Assembly (NCBI GenBank): GCA_028822125.1
Contig: JAPKEK010000094.1
Location: forward strand, 1-7,320
Direction of reading: 5' to 3'
From: Pseudomonadales bacterium
GTDB taxonomy: Bacteria; Pseudomonadota; Gammaproteobacteria; Pseudomonadales; Azotimanducaceae
DNA length: 7,320 nt
The position numbers were made by a program, and so were the translations under genes. Under the pieces are notes generated by a model. That model searched no databases. It saw nothing but the letters and a program-made list of their open reading frames with translations, and was not told the DNA's origin. Shown one piece after another: positions 1-6,986 of the stretch (its first letter is position 1; every line of letters begins with the position of its first letter).

Positions 1-629
1 GCCTGCAATGGTACCTGAATCAGTCAGGACCAGCGGCGAGTAACCATTTTCATACCGGTGCTTTTTTGCGTAGTGGGCTCGATCAGGGTTATCCTGATTT
101 ACAGTTTCATTTTCTGCCGATTGCCATGGACTATGATGGTAAAAATCAGTTTCAAGGCCATGGCCTTCAGGTTCATGTGGGGCCGATGAAACCAACCAGC
201 AGAGGCTCAGTGTCACTTCGTTCGGATAACCCGCACGACTCGCCCAGCATCCAATTTAATTATCACGCAACGGAGCAAGACAGATCAGTGATGTTCAGGG
301 GAATCAAGCTGGCACGGGACATTATGGCCCAGCCGGCATTTGAGCCTTATGTTGATCGGGAAATCCGGCCTGGACCAGGGCAGGATGACCTGGATGCCTT
401 TGTCAGACAGTTTGCAGAAAGTGCTTATCACCCGAGTGGGACCTGTCGCATGGGTGATGATGCCATGGCAGTGGTCGACCCGTCGGGCCGAGTCAGGGGC
501 GTTAACGGTTTACGCATTGTTGATGCTTCGATCATGCCCGAGATAACCAATGGTAATTTAAATGCCGTGGTGATCATGATGGCTGAGAAAATCAGTCATG
601 AGATTCTAAAAAGTGAAATATCCGGTTAA
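1..629 (+). CDS. betA: Choline dehydrogenase, BetA-like GMC oxidoreductase (C-terminal part, 5' end outside window)
   Basis: FAD-dependent, membrane-associated enzyme expected to oxidise choline to betaine aldehyde, the first step of glycine betaine synthesis. The reading frame is open from base 3 with no start, so the gene begins left of the window; the TTG at 66 lies mid-domain and is not the start. About 208 residues are visible. The order of motifs follows E. coli BetA as I remember it: ASNHF near the left edge, LQFHFLP, HGLQVHVG, SRGSVSLRS, then the GMC C-terminal block HPSGTCRMG, LRIVDASIMPEI and GNLNA. The catalytic His (codon 429-431) and the paired Asn of GNLNA (codon 555-557) are both present. 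The C-terminus stops shortly after the last FAD-binding helix and lacks the roughly 25-residue tail of the E. coli protein. A mechanosensitive channel gene follows after 32 bp, which fits an osmoadaptation role. Another alcohol substrate cannot be excluded within GMC enzymes. Confidence 0.87.
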   Translation, partial: LQWYLNQSGPAASNHFHTGAFLRSGLDQGYPDLQFHFLPIAMDYDGKNQFQGHGLQVHVGPMKPTSRGSVSLRSDNPHDSPSIQFNYHATEQDRSVMFRGIKLARDIMAQPAFEPYVDREIRPGPGQDDLDAFVRQFAESAYHPSGTCRMGDDAMAVVDPSGRVRGVNGLRIVDASIMPEITNGNLNAVVIMMAEKISHEILKSEISG

Positions 630-661
630 AGTAATGGCAATCAACTTGTGTCGATGAACTA

Positions 662-1669
662 ATGCCGGAATTTCCAGAGATGCTATTTTTAAAACCCCTT
701 ATTCCTATGCTGATTACCCTGGGCATGTCAGTTCTGGTGCTGTGGCTCTGGAATCATTTTTTCATTAAGCGCAAGCGAAACAGTTCGGACAATTCCAAGT
801 TTGCCTATCAGTTAATACAGTTGGTGCTGGCGGTGATGTTATTGATATCAGTCATTATAGCGAGCCCCCTTGCTGAAGGAACACGTAATCAGGTGCTGGC
901 ATTAATTGGTATCGTTATATCGGGTGTGATTGCATTTTCATCGACCGTTTTCGTAACGAATTTTATGGCTGCAGTCATGCTACGGGTAACCAAACCCTTC
1001 AGGGTTGGTGATTTTATTACTGTTGCGGGCTATATAGGAAAAGTTTCAGAGAAAGGTTTATTTGATACAGAAATACAATCCGAAAACCGAGAACTCATTG
1101 CAATTCCCAATGCCACTTTCCTGAGTAACCCGGTGGTAGTTTCGCAGAGCTCGGGTAGTATTGTTTACACCTCGCTTTCTCTGGGATACGAGGTGTCTCA
1201 TAGTTACGTCAGGCCCTTGATGCTGCAGGCCGCTGAAAAGTCAGGTTTAACCGATCCTTTCGTTCATATCATGCAATTGGGGGGTTTTGCAGTGACCTAC
1301 AAGGTGAGTGGTTTACTCAATGATGTACAATTGATTCTTACGGCAAAATCCCGGTTAAACCAAAATCTTCTGGATGTGCTGCACCTGGCGGGGATCGAAA
1401 TAGTGTCTCCCAGCGTGGCACGGCACATCCAGCAGAATGAAACCACCCGCCTCATCCCTGGTAGATTCCCCGTGCACAAGGATGAGAATCTGGTACAGGC
1501 AGAAGAGATTGTGTTTGACAAGGTCATTGAAGCAAAGGAACTGGTGGCTGCGCGGAAATTAATCCTTCGGCGCCCGGATGAGAAAAAACAGGAAAAGTCT
1601 GGTGATGCTGAAATACTGGAGACAGAACTGGAATTAATTGAGGATCGACTGGTAGCACTGCAGACCTAG
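662..1669 (+). CDS. MscS-family small-conductance mechanosensitive ion channel
   Basis: Inner-membrane channel expected to open under membrane tension and release solutes during hypo-osmotic shock. The protein has 335 residues. Hydrophobic segments lie at about 12-33, 47-69 and 76-108; the third runs into the MscS signature PFRVGDFITV (112-121), followed by YIGKVSEKGLFDTEI (124-138) and RELIAIPNATFLSNPV (143-158), the start of the beta domain. A C-terminal alpha/beta domain (about 168-255) has the SLGYEV and GIEIVSP segments. Residues 271-335 form a highly charged, probably coiled-coil tail, making the protein longer than E. coli MscS (286 residues). The pore helix does not have the regular Gly/Ala packing of E. 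coli MscS (FSSTVFVTNFMAA instead), so this is a different MscS subfamily and gating cannot be inferred from E. coli. The start has no good Shine-Dalgarno; Met7 at 680 is an alternative. It probably shares a transcript with the betA-like gene 32 bp upstream. Confidence 0.92.
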   Translation: MPEFPEMLFLKPLIPMLITLGMSVLVLWLWNHFFIKRKRNSSDNSKFAYQLIQLVLAVMLLISVIIASPLAEGTRNQVLALIGIVISGVIAFSSTVFVTNFMAAVMLRVTKPFRVGDFITVAGYIGKVSEKGLFDTEIQSENRELIAIPNATFLSNPVVVSQSSGSIVYTSLSLGYEVSHSYVRPLMLQAAEKSGLTDPFVHIMQLGGFAVTYKVSGLLNDVQLILTAKSRLNQNLLDVLHLAGIEIVSPSVARHIQQNETTRLIPGRFPVHKDENLVQAEEIVFDKVIEAKELVAARKLILRRPDEKKQEKSGDAEILETELELIEDRLVALQT

Positions 1670-1708
1670 CCGAGCCATGAACAGACAGGGATAGACATTA
1701 TTTGTAGC

Positions 1709-1712
1709 GAGG
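1709..1712 (+). promoter_or_regulatory. Shine-Dalgarno sequence of copA
   Basis: GAGG sits five bases before the ATG at 1718 and supports that start. The 48-bp gap after the channel gene shows no terminator-like hairpin, so read-through from upstream is possible. Confidence 0.6.
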
Positions 1713-1717
1713 TTTTA

Positions 1718-4177
1718 ATGAGTTCAACAGAGATATTGCTTCCGGTATTTGGCATGAGTTGCCACAACTGTGAACGAAAGGTAGAGGCCAGCATAGACCA
1801 GCTTGCAGGGGTATCCTGGAGTAAGGCAGACCATACAGAAAACAGCCTCTGCGTCAGAGGCGCAGTATCCGTTGATGACTTGCAGCAGCAGATCCTTGAC
1901 CTGGGTTATCAGTTAACGCCGGAGGTAGAAGCAGCGATTGATCCTGAGCAGCCGGTCTCTTCATATAGTGATGTTCCTGGCTTTAATTTAGACGTCAGCG
2001 GTATGAGTTGTGCCAGTTGCGTGCGTTCGGTTGAAGGCGCCTTGATGGCATCTCCCGGCGTGGTTCAGGCAGTTGTCAATTATGCTGGAGGGACAGCCTT
2101 TGTGAGGAGCCGCGGAGGCCAGCAAAGTTTGCTAGACGCGCTGGCTGATGCCGGATATCCAGGGCGCCCGCAGAGCGATGACCTTGATGAACAGGAACGC
2201 AGGATCAAGTCAGATTTTTCAGCAGCGGTGTTCAGGTCAGGCCTGGCGCTCGCGGCTGGCATCGTTTTCATGGTGGATATGGTTATTCCGATTCTTCCAA
2301 CCCTTGCTAATAAGCCGTCCTGGCTTCTGATCTCTGCGCTGGTACTGATCATTATCGGGGTCAGTGGTGGTCATTTCTATCGTGGTGCCCTGAATTCACT
2401 GAAGCACGGCACCAGCACTATGGATACTCTGATCTCGCTAGGTACCGGTAGTGCCTGGCTGTATTCTACCGCTCTGATTGTGGCAGCGGACTGGTTTCCT
2501 TCAGCAGCACGATTTCACTACTTTGAATCTGCTCTTTTCATTATCGGTTTTGTTAACCTGGGTAAGGCTTTTGAGCAGAATGCTCGAGGTAAAGCCTCGC
2601 TTGCGGTGAGCCAGTTGCTGCGTCTCCAGCCTGTCATAGCCCATCGGCTTCTGGCATCGGGTGAAATCGAAACGGTAGACTGCGAAAGGGTATCGCCGGG
2701 TGACACGCTACGGGTAACGGCGGGTGAGTCGATCCCCCTGGATGGTCTGGTTGTTTCCGGCAAGGCGGAAATTAACCTTGCCATGCTGACAGGGGAGTTT
2801 GCCCTCAAGCCGGTAGGCACGGGTGATCGCGTGACCGGTGGCTCGATGCTGGAAGCAGGCTCGGTCGATGTCTGCGTGGACCGGACTGGCGCACAGACCA
2901 CGTTAGCTAAAATGATTGAACTTGTCAGGCAGGCTCAGAATAGCAAGCCGCCGATGGCTCGGCTGGTAGATGAAATAGCTGCCTGGTTCGTGCCGGTAGT
3001 GGTTAGCCTTGCCGGTATGACCGTTGTAATCTGGTGGCAGTTGGCCGCGCCTGAGCTGTTGCCATACGCCTTCATTAGCGCTATCAGCGTTCTGATTATT
3101 GCCTGTCCCTGTGCGCTGGGCTTAGCTATTCCGATGTCGATTATGGTGGGCGTTGGCCGTGCCGCCAAGTCGGGAATACTGCTTCAGGACAGTTCAGCAC
3201 TGCAGGTTGCAGGCAAGATCGATACGGTTGTATTGGATAAGACGGGTACACTCACCCAGGGAATCCCTGTAGTACAGAGTGTTCACTATGAGCATGGCTT
3301 CGGAGCGGAGGATTTGGTCGATTGTCATGCTCTATCGACACATTCCCATCATCCTTTGGCCAAGGCAGTTAGCCGTTACTGCCTGCAGGCAGGGTTAACC
3401 GCAGTTGCAGTCAATGACGTGGAGTCAGTAGTCGGTCGGGGTATTAGCGGCTTCTGTGGTTCAACTAAGGTCGCCATGGGGAGCTTGCTTTTTTTACGGG
3501 GGTTGGGCATGCAGCTGTCGCAAGGAATACCAGAGAGTGTGACCGGGCCCGTAGTTTATTGGGGTAGTGAGGGCAAAATAAAAGGCGTTTTTCATTTGCA
3601 AGATGAGTTGCGTGCGTCGAGCAAATCTACGGTTGCCGACCTCCAGTCCAGGGGCTTACAGGTCATTATGCTTACCGGTGATCATGAGGCTGCGGCCCGG
3701 CGTATTGCCGCCGAAGTGAGCCTGGACGTTTTTCACGCTGCAATGACGCCGCACGACAAGTTTTCGTTTATCCAGACATTGCAAACCCAAGGAAAAAAAG
3801 TTGCGATGGTCGGTGATGGGATAAATGATGCTGCGGCTTTGTCAGTGGCAGATGTCAGCTTTGCCATGGGGCAGGGCACTGATGTTTCTATACAGGCGGC
3901 AGATGTGACTTTATTGAATAATAATCTGGACGGCGTAATACAACTGCACCAGTTGTCTACACAGGTCGCACAGAACATGTGGCAGAACCTCAGTCTTGCT
4001 TTTGGTTACAATATTTTGTTGATACCCATCGCTGCTGGTGCGCTTTTTCCGGTTTTTGGAATATTGATTCATCCAGCTTTAGCTGGTTTTGCGATGGCGA
4101 TTTCTTCAGTTTCAGTGGTTTTAAATGCCCTCCGCTTGAGCCGGTCAACCGGGCCTAACGGCATTGGCTCAGGTTGA
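1718..4177 (+). CDS. copA: Copper-exporting P1B-type ATPase CopA
   Basis: Inner-membrane pump expected to export Cu(I) from the cytoplasm using ATP. The 819 residues contain two heavy-metal-associated domains with GMSCHNC (Cys15, Cys18) and GMSCASC (Cys98, Cys101). Membrane helices lie at about 174-192, 201-217, 236-257, 265-283, 419-441, 447-472, 755-775 and 779-803, with the Gly217-Gly218 kink of helix 2. The actuator TGE is at 358-360. The transmembrane metal site is CPC (463-465), with Tyr764-Asn765 in helix 7 and Met793/Ser797 in helix 8, the set typical of Cu(I) (P1B-1) pumps. The phosphorylated Asp507 is in DKTGT, the nucleotide-domain His545-Pro546 in HSHHPLA, and the hinge motif GDGINDA at 699-705. 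The start is backed by GAGG at 1709-1712, five bases upstream of ATG. No CueR-type regulator or separate copper chaperone is visible. A cytochrome-oxidase-assembly type (CcoI/FixI-like) role is the main alternative. Confidence 0.94.
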   Translation: MSSTEILLPVFGMSCHNCERKVEASIDQLAGVSWSKADHTENSLCVRGAVSVDDLQQQILDLGYQLTPEVEAAIDPEQPVSSYSDVPGFNLDVSGMSCASCVRSVEGALMASPGVVQAVVNYAGGTAFVRSRGGQQSLLDALADAGYPGRPQSDDLDEQERRIKSDFSAAVFRSGLALAAGIVFMVDMVIPILPTLANKPSWLLISALVLIIIGVSGGHFYRGALNSLKHGTSTMDTLISLGTGSAWLYSTALIVAADWFPSAARFHYFESALFIIGFVNLGKAFEQNARGKASLAVSQLLRLQPVIAHRLLASGEIETVDCERVSPGDTLRVTAGESIPLDGLVVSGKAEINLAMLTGEFALKPVGTGDRVTGGSMLEAGSVDVCVDRTGAQTTLAKMIELVRQAQNSKPPMARLVDEIAAWFVPVVVSLAGMTVVIWWQLAAPELLPYAFISAISVLIIACPCALGLAIPMSIMVGVGRAAKSGILLQDSSALQVAGKIDTVVLDKTGTLTQGIPVVQSVHYEHGFGAEDLVDCHALSTHSHHPLAKAVSRYCLQAGLTAVAVNDVESVVGRGISGFCGSTKVAMGSLLFLRGLGMQLSQGIPESVTGPVVYWGSEGKIKGVFHLQDELRASSKSTVADLQSRGLQVIMLTGDHEAAARRIAAEVSLDVFHAAMTPHDKFSFIQTLQTQGKKVAMVGDGINDAAALSVADVSFAMGQGTDVSIQAADVTLLNNNLDGVIQLHQLSTQVAQNMWQNLSLAFGYNILLIPIAAGALFPVFGILIHPALAGFAMAISSVSVVLNALRLSRSTGPNGIGSG

Positions 4178-4210
4178 AGGGCCAAGCTTAAAGACAATGG
4201 CCGACAGCAA

Positions 4211-5353
4211 TCATTCGGAACCTGCTGGATCGCCAACAGCGTCCTCGGTTTCGGCGTAAAACAGGGCCAGGGAGAGCATTCTGAACAGGCCATGCACCAT
4301 TTTAGTGTAGGGCATGGTGATAAAAAAACCAAAGACAAAGCCTAGATGCACCAGCAGTAACGCCGGCATGGCGCTAGTCTCCCGCAGTACCAGCAAAAGT
4401 AGACCTGATAAGGCAATCAGCCACAAACTAGTGGTCAGTGTCAGATCCAGCTGTAATTGACCCATCTGCCTGGCTCGGCGCTGATTAAATTTAAGGTAAA
4501 TGAAACCACTGGTGCCTGCCAGTAACATGAGCCCACCGAGGGTCCCGATTAAAACGGGGATGCTCAGGTATGGGTAGGGTGCGGTGATGCCCAGCAGGTA
4601 GTGGTAAGCAGTTGCTGTGCAGGTCGAGACAAAACAGAGTAGGAATCCCCACAGGGTCAGCTGGTGTGAAAATCGCTTCCATGGTGATGGTTCCTCGCTG
4701 TCACCGGGGCATCCAACGTTGTTATGTTTGGACAGATGAGTCAGATTCAGACCGGCTCTAACGGCTTTGTTCAGTGCCGCCAGGCTAAAGGACAGGTTTG
4801 CCTTATCGGTGATGGTTCGCCAATAACGACGCGTACTCAGAACGATGGCTATGCTAGCGCAAGCAAATGTCAGGCCAGCAAAGGCGACCATGACGGAATG
4901 ACTGATGATGCTGTAGAAATTCCCAGAATCCGTGGTTTCATCGATGCTGACAGATGAGTTGCTCAGGTACATGAGTAGGGCTAGGCAGAGCCCGGTAAAT
5001 AGACTTAGCCAGGTTGGATTGTGCTGGAAGAGTTTGCCTGCCTGCTGTGGCCAGGCGTAACGAGCATAATTTTCTGCCCGCAGCAGGCTCAGTGCTTTGG
5101 GCACATCGATGCCAAATTCGTGGGGCGGTGCATACTGACATGCCCGATAGCAGGCGCCACACTGGTGACAGAGATTCGCCAGATAATCCAGATCCGGGTT
5201 ATCGAAAACCCTGCGGTAAGTGATCGCCTTAAAGACGGGACAGTAGCCTTCACAGTATCTGCAGGCATTGCAGACGGTTAGCGTCCTGTCGGCTTCTGCT
5301 GAAGGATCGACGGCGGAAACGTCGATGTTAAGTAGGTTTTCAATCTCGTTCAT
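4211..5353 (-). CDS. tcuB: TcuB-like membrane iron-sulfur electron-transfer protein
   Basis: Partner of the flavoprotein TcuA. In Salmonella, TcuB re-oxidises the reduced FAD of TcuA and passes electrons to the membrane chain during tricarballylate use. The 380 residues match the usual family length. The N-terminal soluble part has two four-cysteine [4Fe-4S] motifs: Cys28, 31, 34, 38 (CNACRYCEGYCP) and Cys62, 65, 68, 72 (CHQCGACYRAC), followed by APPHEFGIDVPKAL, which is typical of CitB/TcuB. Six hydrophobic segments follow at about 114-131, 148-172, 232-256, 262-286, 304-324 and 328-348. His152, His230, His251, His336 and His354, in or near the helices, are candidate heme ligands (inference). 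The ATG at 5353-5351 is preceded by GAGAG at a spacing of seven bases. It lies 96 bp after tcuA on the same strand and converges on copA with 33 bp between stop codons. The exact substrate of the TcuA/TcuB pair is not fixed by sequence. Confidence 0.87.
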   Translation of the reverse strand: MNEIENLLNIDVSAVDPSAEADRTLTVCNACRYCEGYCPVFKAITYRRVFDNPDLDYLANLCHQCGACYRACQYAPPHEFGIDVPKALSLLRAENYARYAWPQQAGKLFQHNPTWLSLFTGLCLALLMYLSNSSVSIDETTDSGNFYSIISHSVMVAFAGLTFACASIAIVLSTRRYWRTITDKANLSFSLAALNKAVRAGLNLTHLSKHNNVGCPGDSEEPSPWKRFSHQLTLWGFLLCFVSTCTATAYHYLLGITAPYPYLSIPVLIGTLGGLMLLAGTSGFIYLKFNQRRARQMGQLQLDLTLTTSLWLIALSGLLLLVLRETSAMPALLLVHLGFVFGFFITMPYTKMVHGLFRMLSLALFYAETEDAVGDPAGSE

Positions 5354-5449
5354 AGGTTAGCTCTCAGTTCCTGAACAGGCATTTGCTACCGGCGAGGTTG
5401 TGTACTGATCTTAGACAGCCTTCTGGGTTCAACACATGATTGGCGCCGA
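5354..5449 (-). other. tcuA-tcuB intergenic spacer
   Basis: This 96-bp gap lies between the tcuA stop and the tcuB start. It carries the tcuB ribosome-binding site (GAGAG, complement of 5361-5365). A short inverted repeat GTTC-CT-GAAC lies at 5367-5376, but there is no hairpin with a T-tract, so I expect the two genes to be co-transcribed. Confidence 0.45.
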
Positions 5450-6865
5450 TTACAGGCATGATGCGGCCTCCCGGCCGGCAATTCGCCCGAATACGCCGCC
5501 GATAGTCATGCCGGTGCCGGCACAATAACCCTGGCCTAAAATATTACCGGCCATAATTTCACCGGCTGCAAATATGTTTTGAAATGGTTTGCCAGATTGG
5601 CCAATCGCATTGGCAGTCGAGTTAACCTCGAGCCCCAGGTAAGTAAAAGTAATGCCTGGTCTCATCGGGAAGGCAATGTACGGTGGTGTGTCCAGGGGTA
5701 GCGCCCAGTTACTCTTGCAGGGTTTAATGTTCTGGGTCGCGAGGCCGTCCAGCGTTTTTGCCTGAAATTCGCCGCTGCAGGTGCTTTGATTAAAATGATT
5801 GATGGTTGCTTGTAAAGCAAGCGGATCAATGTGCAGCAGGCCAGCCAGCGTTTTTATATCATTGGCAACAATCGGTGGGTACATGGAAGGCATGTAAAGG
5901 TCGACGGTCTTGCTGTCGAGAATGGCAAAGGCGATCTGTTCGGGTTGCTGGGCAACTAGTCTTCCCCAGATTGCATAGCGTTTCGGCCAGTAGTCTTCAC
6001 CTTCGTCATAGAATCTCAGCGCTTTGTTATTGACGACAATGCCGTAACTGACACAATCCAGACGACTTACGATTCCGCCATCGTACTTAGGTGCTCTGGC
6101 GTCTATAGCAACCGCATGGCATTGCTGGGCATCGCCGGTTAATCTGGCTCTGTGACGTATCATGTCTTTTAATGGCAAGCCCTTATTGTAAGGGGTTCCC
6201 CTGATCAGAAAATTATCAGCTGCCTCGCCCCAGATTGATCGCATCCAATCCTCATTTGCCTGGAAACCGCCGCTGGTCAGAATAACAGCATCTGCTGGTA
6301 TGTAGGTACGCTGACCTCGATGGTCGTAAGATAGTGCCTTGAAGCGTTCATCGTATAAGTCGAGTTGCAGGACTTGCGTCTCATAGCGAATGTCAACACC
6401 AAGTGCTTCAGCCCGATGATAAAGCGAGTTCAGCAGGGCCTTTCCTCCGCCCAGAAAAAAAGCATTGGTTTTTTCTAGATTCAGCGAACCGCTGATTGCC
6501 TTTTGAAATGTCACGCCGTGCGCGCCTAGCCAGGCCAGCAACGCTTCACTCTCGGTTATCATTATGCTGGCAAGAGCCTGGTTGGTGTTACCTGAGGTAA
6601 CCTTCAACAGATCCTGCAGATACTCAGCTTCGGTATAAGCACCATTGAGGGTGGCGGTTGGAGCCTGATGAGCGACTCTTAAGTTGCGCGTATGGCGGGA
6701 ATTACCGCCGCGCATAGCTTTAGGTGATACCTCTAAAAGTAATACCGCTGCACCGATTTCTGCGGCTGTAATTGCGGCACACAGCCCAGCATGGCCAGCG
6801 CCGACAACGATGATATCGGCCTTTTGTTGAACTGATTTGGGTAAGGTCATTTTTTTAGCTGGCAT
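5450..6865 (-). CDS. tcuA: TcuA-like FAD-dependent tricarballylate dehydrogenase
   Basis: Soluble flavoprotein of the fumarate reductase/succinate dehydrogenase family. The characterised Salmonella TcuA oxidises tricarballylate to cis-aconitate, which feeds the TCA cycle. The 471 residues are close to the usual length. The N-terminal dinucleotide-binding motif is VVGAGHAG (20-27), with the acidic ribose-binding residue at Glu45 in LLLEVS. GGNSRHTRNLR (53-63), a substrate-domain arginine/histidine-rich stretch I associate with this family, and RPGITFTYLGLEV (402-414) support TcuA over generic FAD_binding_2 enzymes. The C-terminal FAD block is IFAAGEIMAG (431-440) with GQGYCAGTGMTIGG (444-457) and FGRIAG (459-464). 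The ATG at 6865-6863 has no clear Shine-Dalgarno; Met6 (6850-6848) is an alternative start and would still leave the Rossmann fold whole. tcuB follows in the same direction. Related 3-oxosteroid dehydrogenases and fumarate reductases are less likely given the tcuB neighbour. Confidence 0.86.
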   Translation of the reverse strand: MPAKKMTLPKSVQQKADIIVVGAGHAGLCAAITAAEIGAAVLLLEVSPKAMRGGNSRHTRNLRVAHQAPTATLNGAYTEAEYLQDLLKVTSGNTNQALASIMITESEALLAWLGAHGVTFQKAISGSLNLEKTNAFFLGGGKALLNSLYHRAEALGVDIRYETQVLQLDLYDERFKALSYDHRGQRTYIPADAVILTSGGFQANEDWMRSIWGEAADNFLIRGTPYNKGLPLKDMIRHRARLTGDAQQCHAVAIDARAPKYDGGIVSRLDCVSYGIVVNNKALRFYDEGEDYWPKRYAIWGRLVAQQPEQIAFAILDSKTVDLYMPSMYPPIVANDIKTLAGLLHIDPLALQATINHFNQSTCSGEFQAKTLDGLATQNIKPCKSNWALPLDTPPYIAFPMRPGITFTYLGLEVNSTANAIGQSGKPFQNIFAAGEIMAGNILGQGYCAGTGMTIGGVFGRIAGREAASCL

Positions 6866-6986
6866 TCATTGAGGTTAAATTAGCACTGGCCGTTAATCAG
6901 TGTGCTCGTGTGGGTTGGAAGGTTCCCTGTTTGGGTTTTACCTTTTCTGTAAAGGGGGTTAAATTTAGGCAAAAGAGGACTACCCC
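6866..6986. promoter_or_regulatory. Divergent intergenic region between tcuA and the TfdA-like dioxygenase gene
   Basis: These 121 bp must hold the promoters of both divergent genes unless transcription starts inside one of them. GGTTAAATT occurs at 6873-6881 and again, in the same orientation, at 6957-6965. CACTG and CAGTG form an inverted repeat with a 9-bp spacer at 6884-6902, the size of a small operator. GGAA-GG-TTCC lies at 6917-6926, and CCTTT-N5-AAAGG at 6941-6955. No -35/-10 pair close to the sigma-70 consensus stands out on either strand, so exact promoter positions are not called. The region being regulatory is inferred from gene orientation; the operator reading of the repeats is speculative. 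Confidence 0.5.
6974..6979 (+). promoter_or_regulatory. Shine-Dalgarno sequence of the dioxygenase gene
   Basis: AGAGGA ends seven bases before the ATG at 6987. It is the strongest ribosome-binding site in the window and fixes the start of the gene that runs off the right edge. Confidence 0.75.

Noticed and set aside
66..68. TTG as the start of the first gene.
   Set aside because: The same frame is open to base 3 and encodes conserved BetA sequence (ASNHF) upstream, so the TTG is an internal Leu codon.
2518..2901. Minus-strand open frame of 127 codons within copA.
   Set aside because: It is an antisense shadow of the actuator domain, with low-complexity composition and no family resemblance.
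4180..4202. Possible bidirectional terminator: GGCCA and TGGCC separated by 13 bases in the copA/tcuB gap.
   Set aside because: The stem is only 5 bp, the loop is long and no T-run follows on either strand.
4724..5281. Plus-strand open frames inside tcuB.
   Set aside because: They overlap the two cysteine motifs and membrane helices of tcuB on the other strand and show no domain of their own.
6915..6943. Sigma-70 promoter for the dioxygenase gene using TTGGAA at 6915-6920.
   Set aside because: The hexamer 17 bases downstream (TTACCT) matches the -10 consensus poorly.
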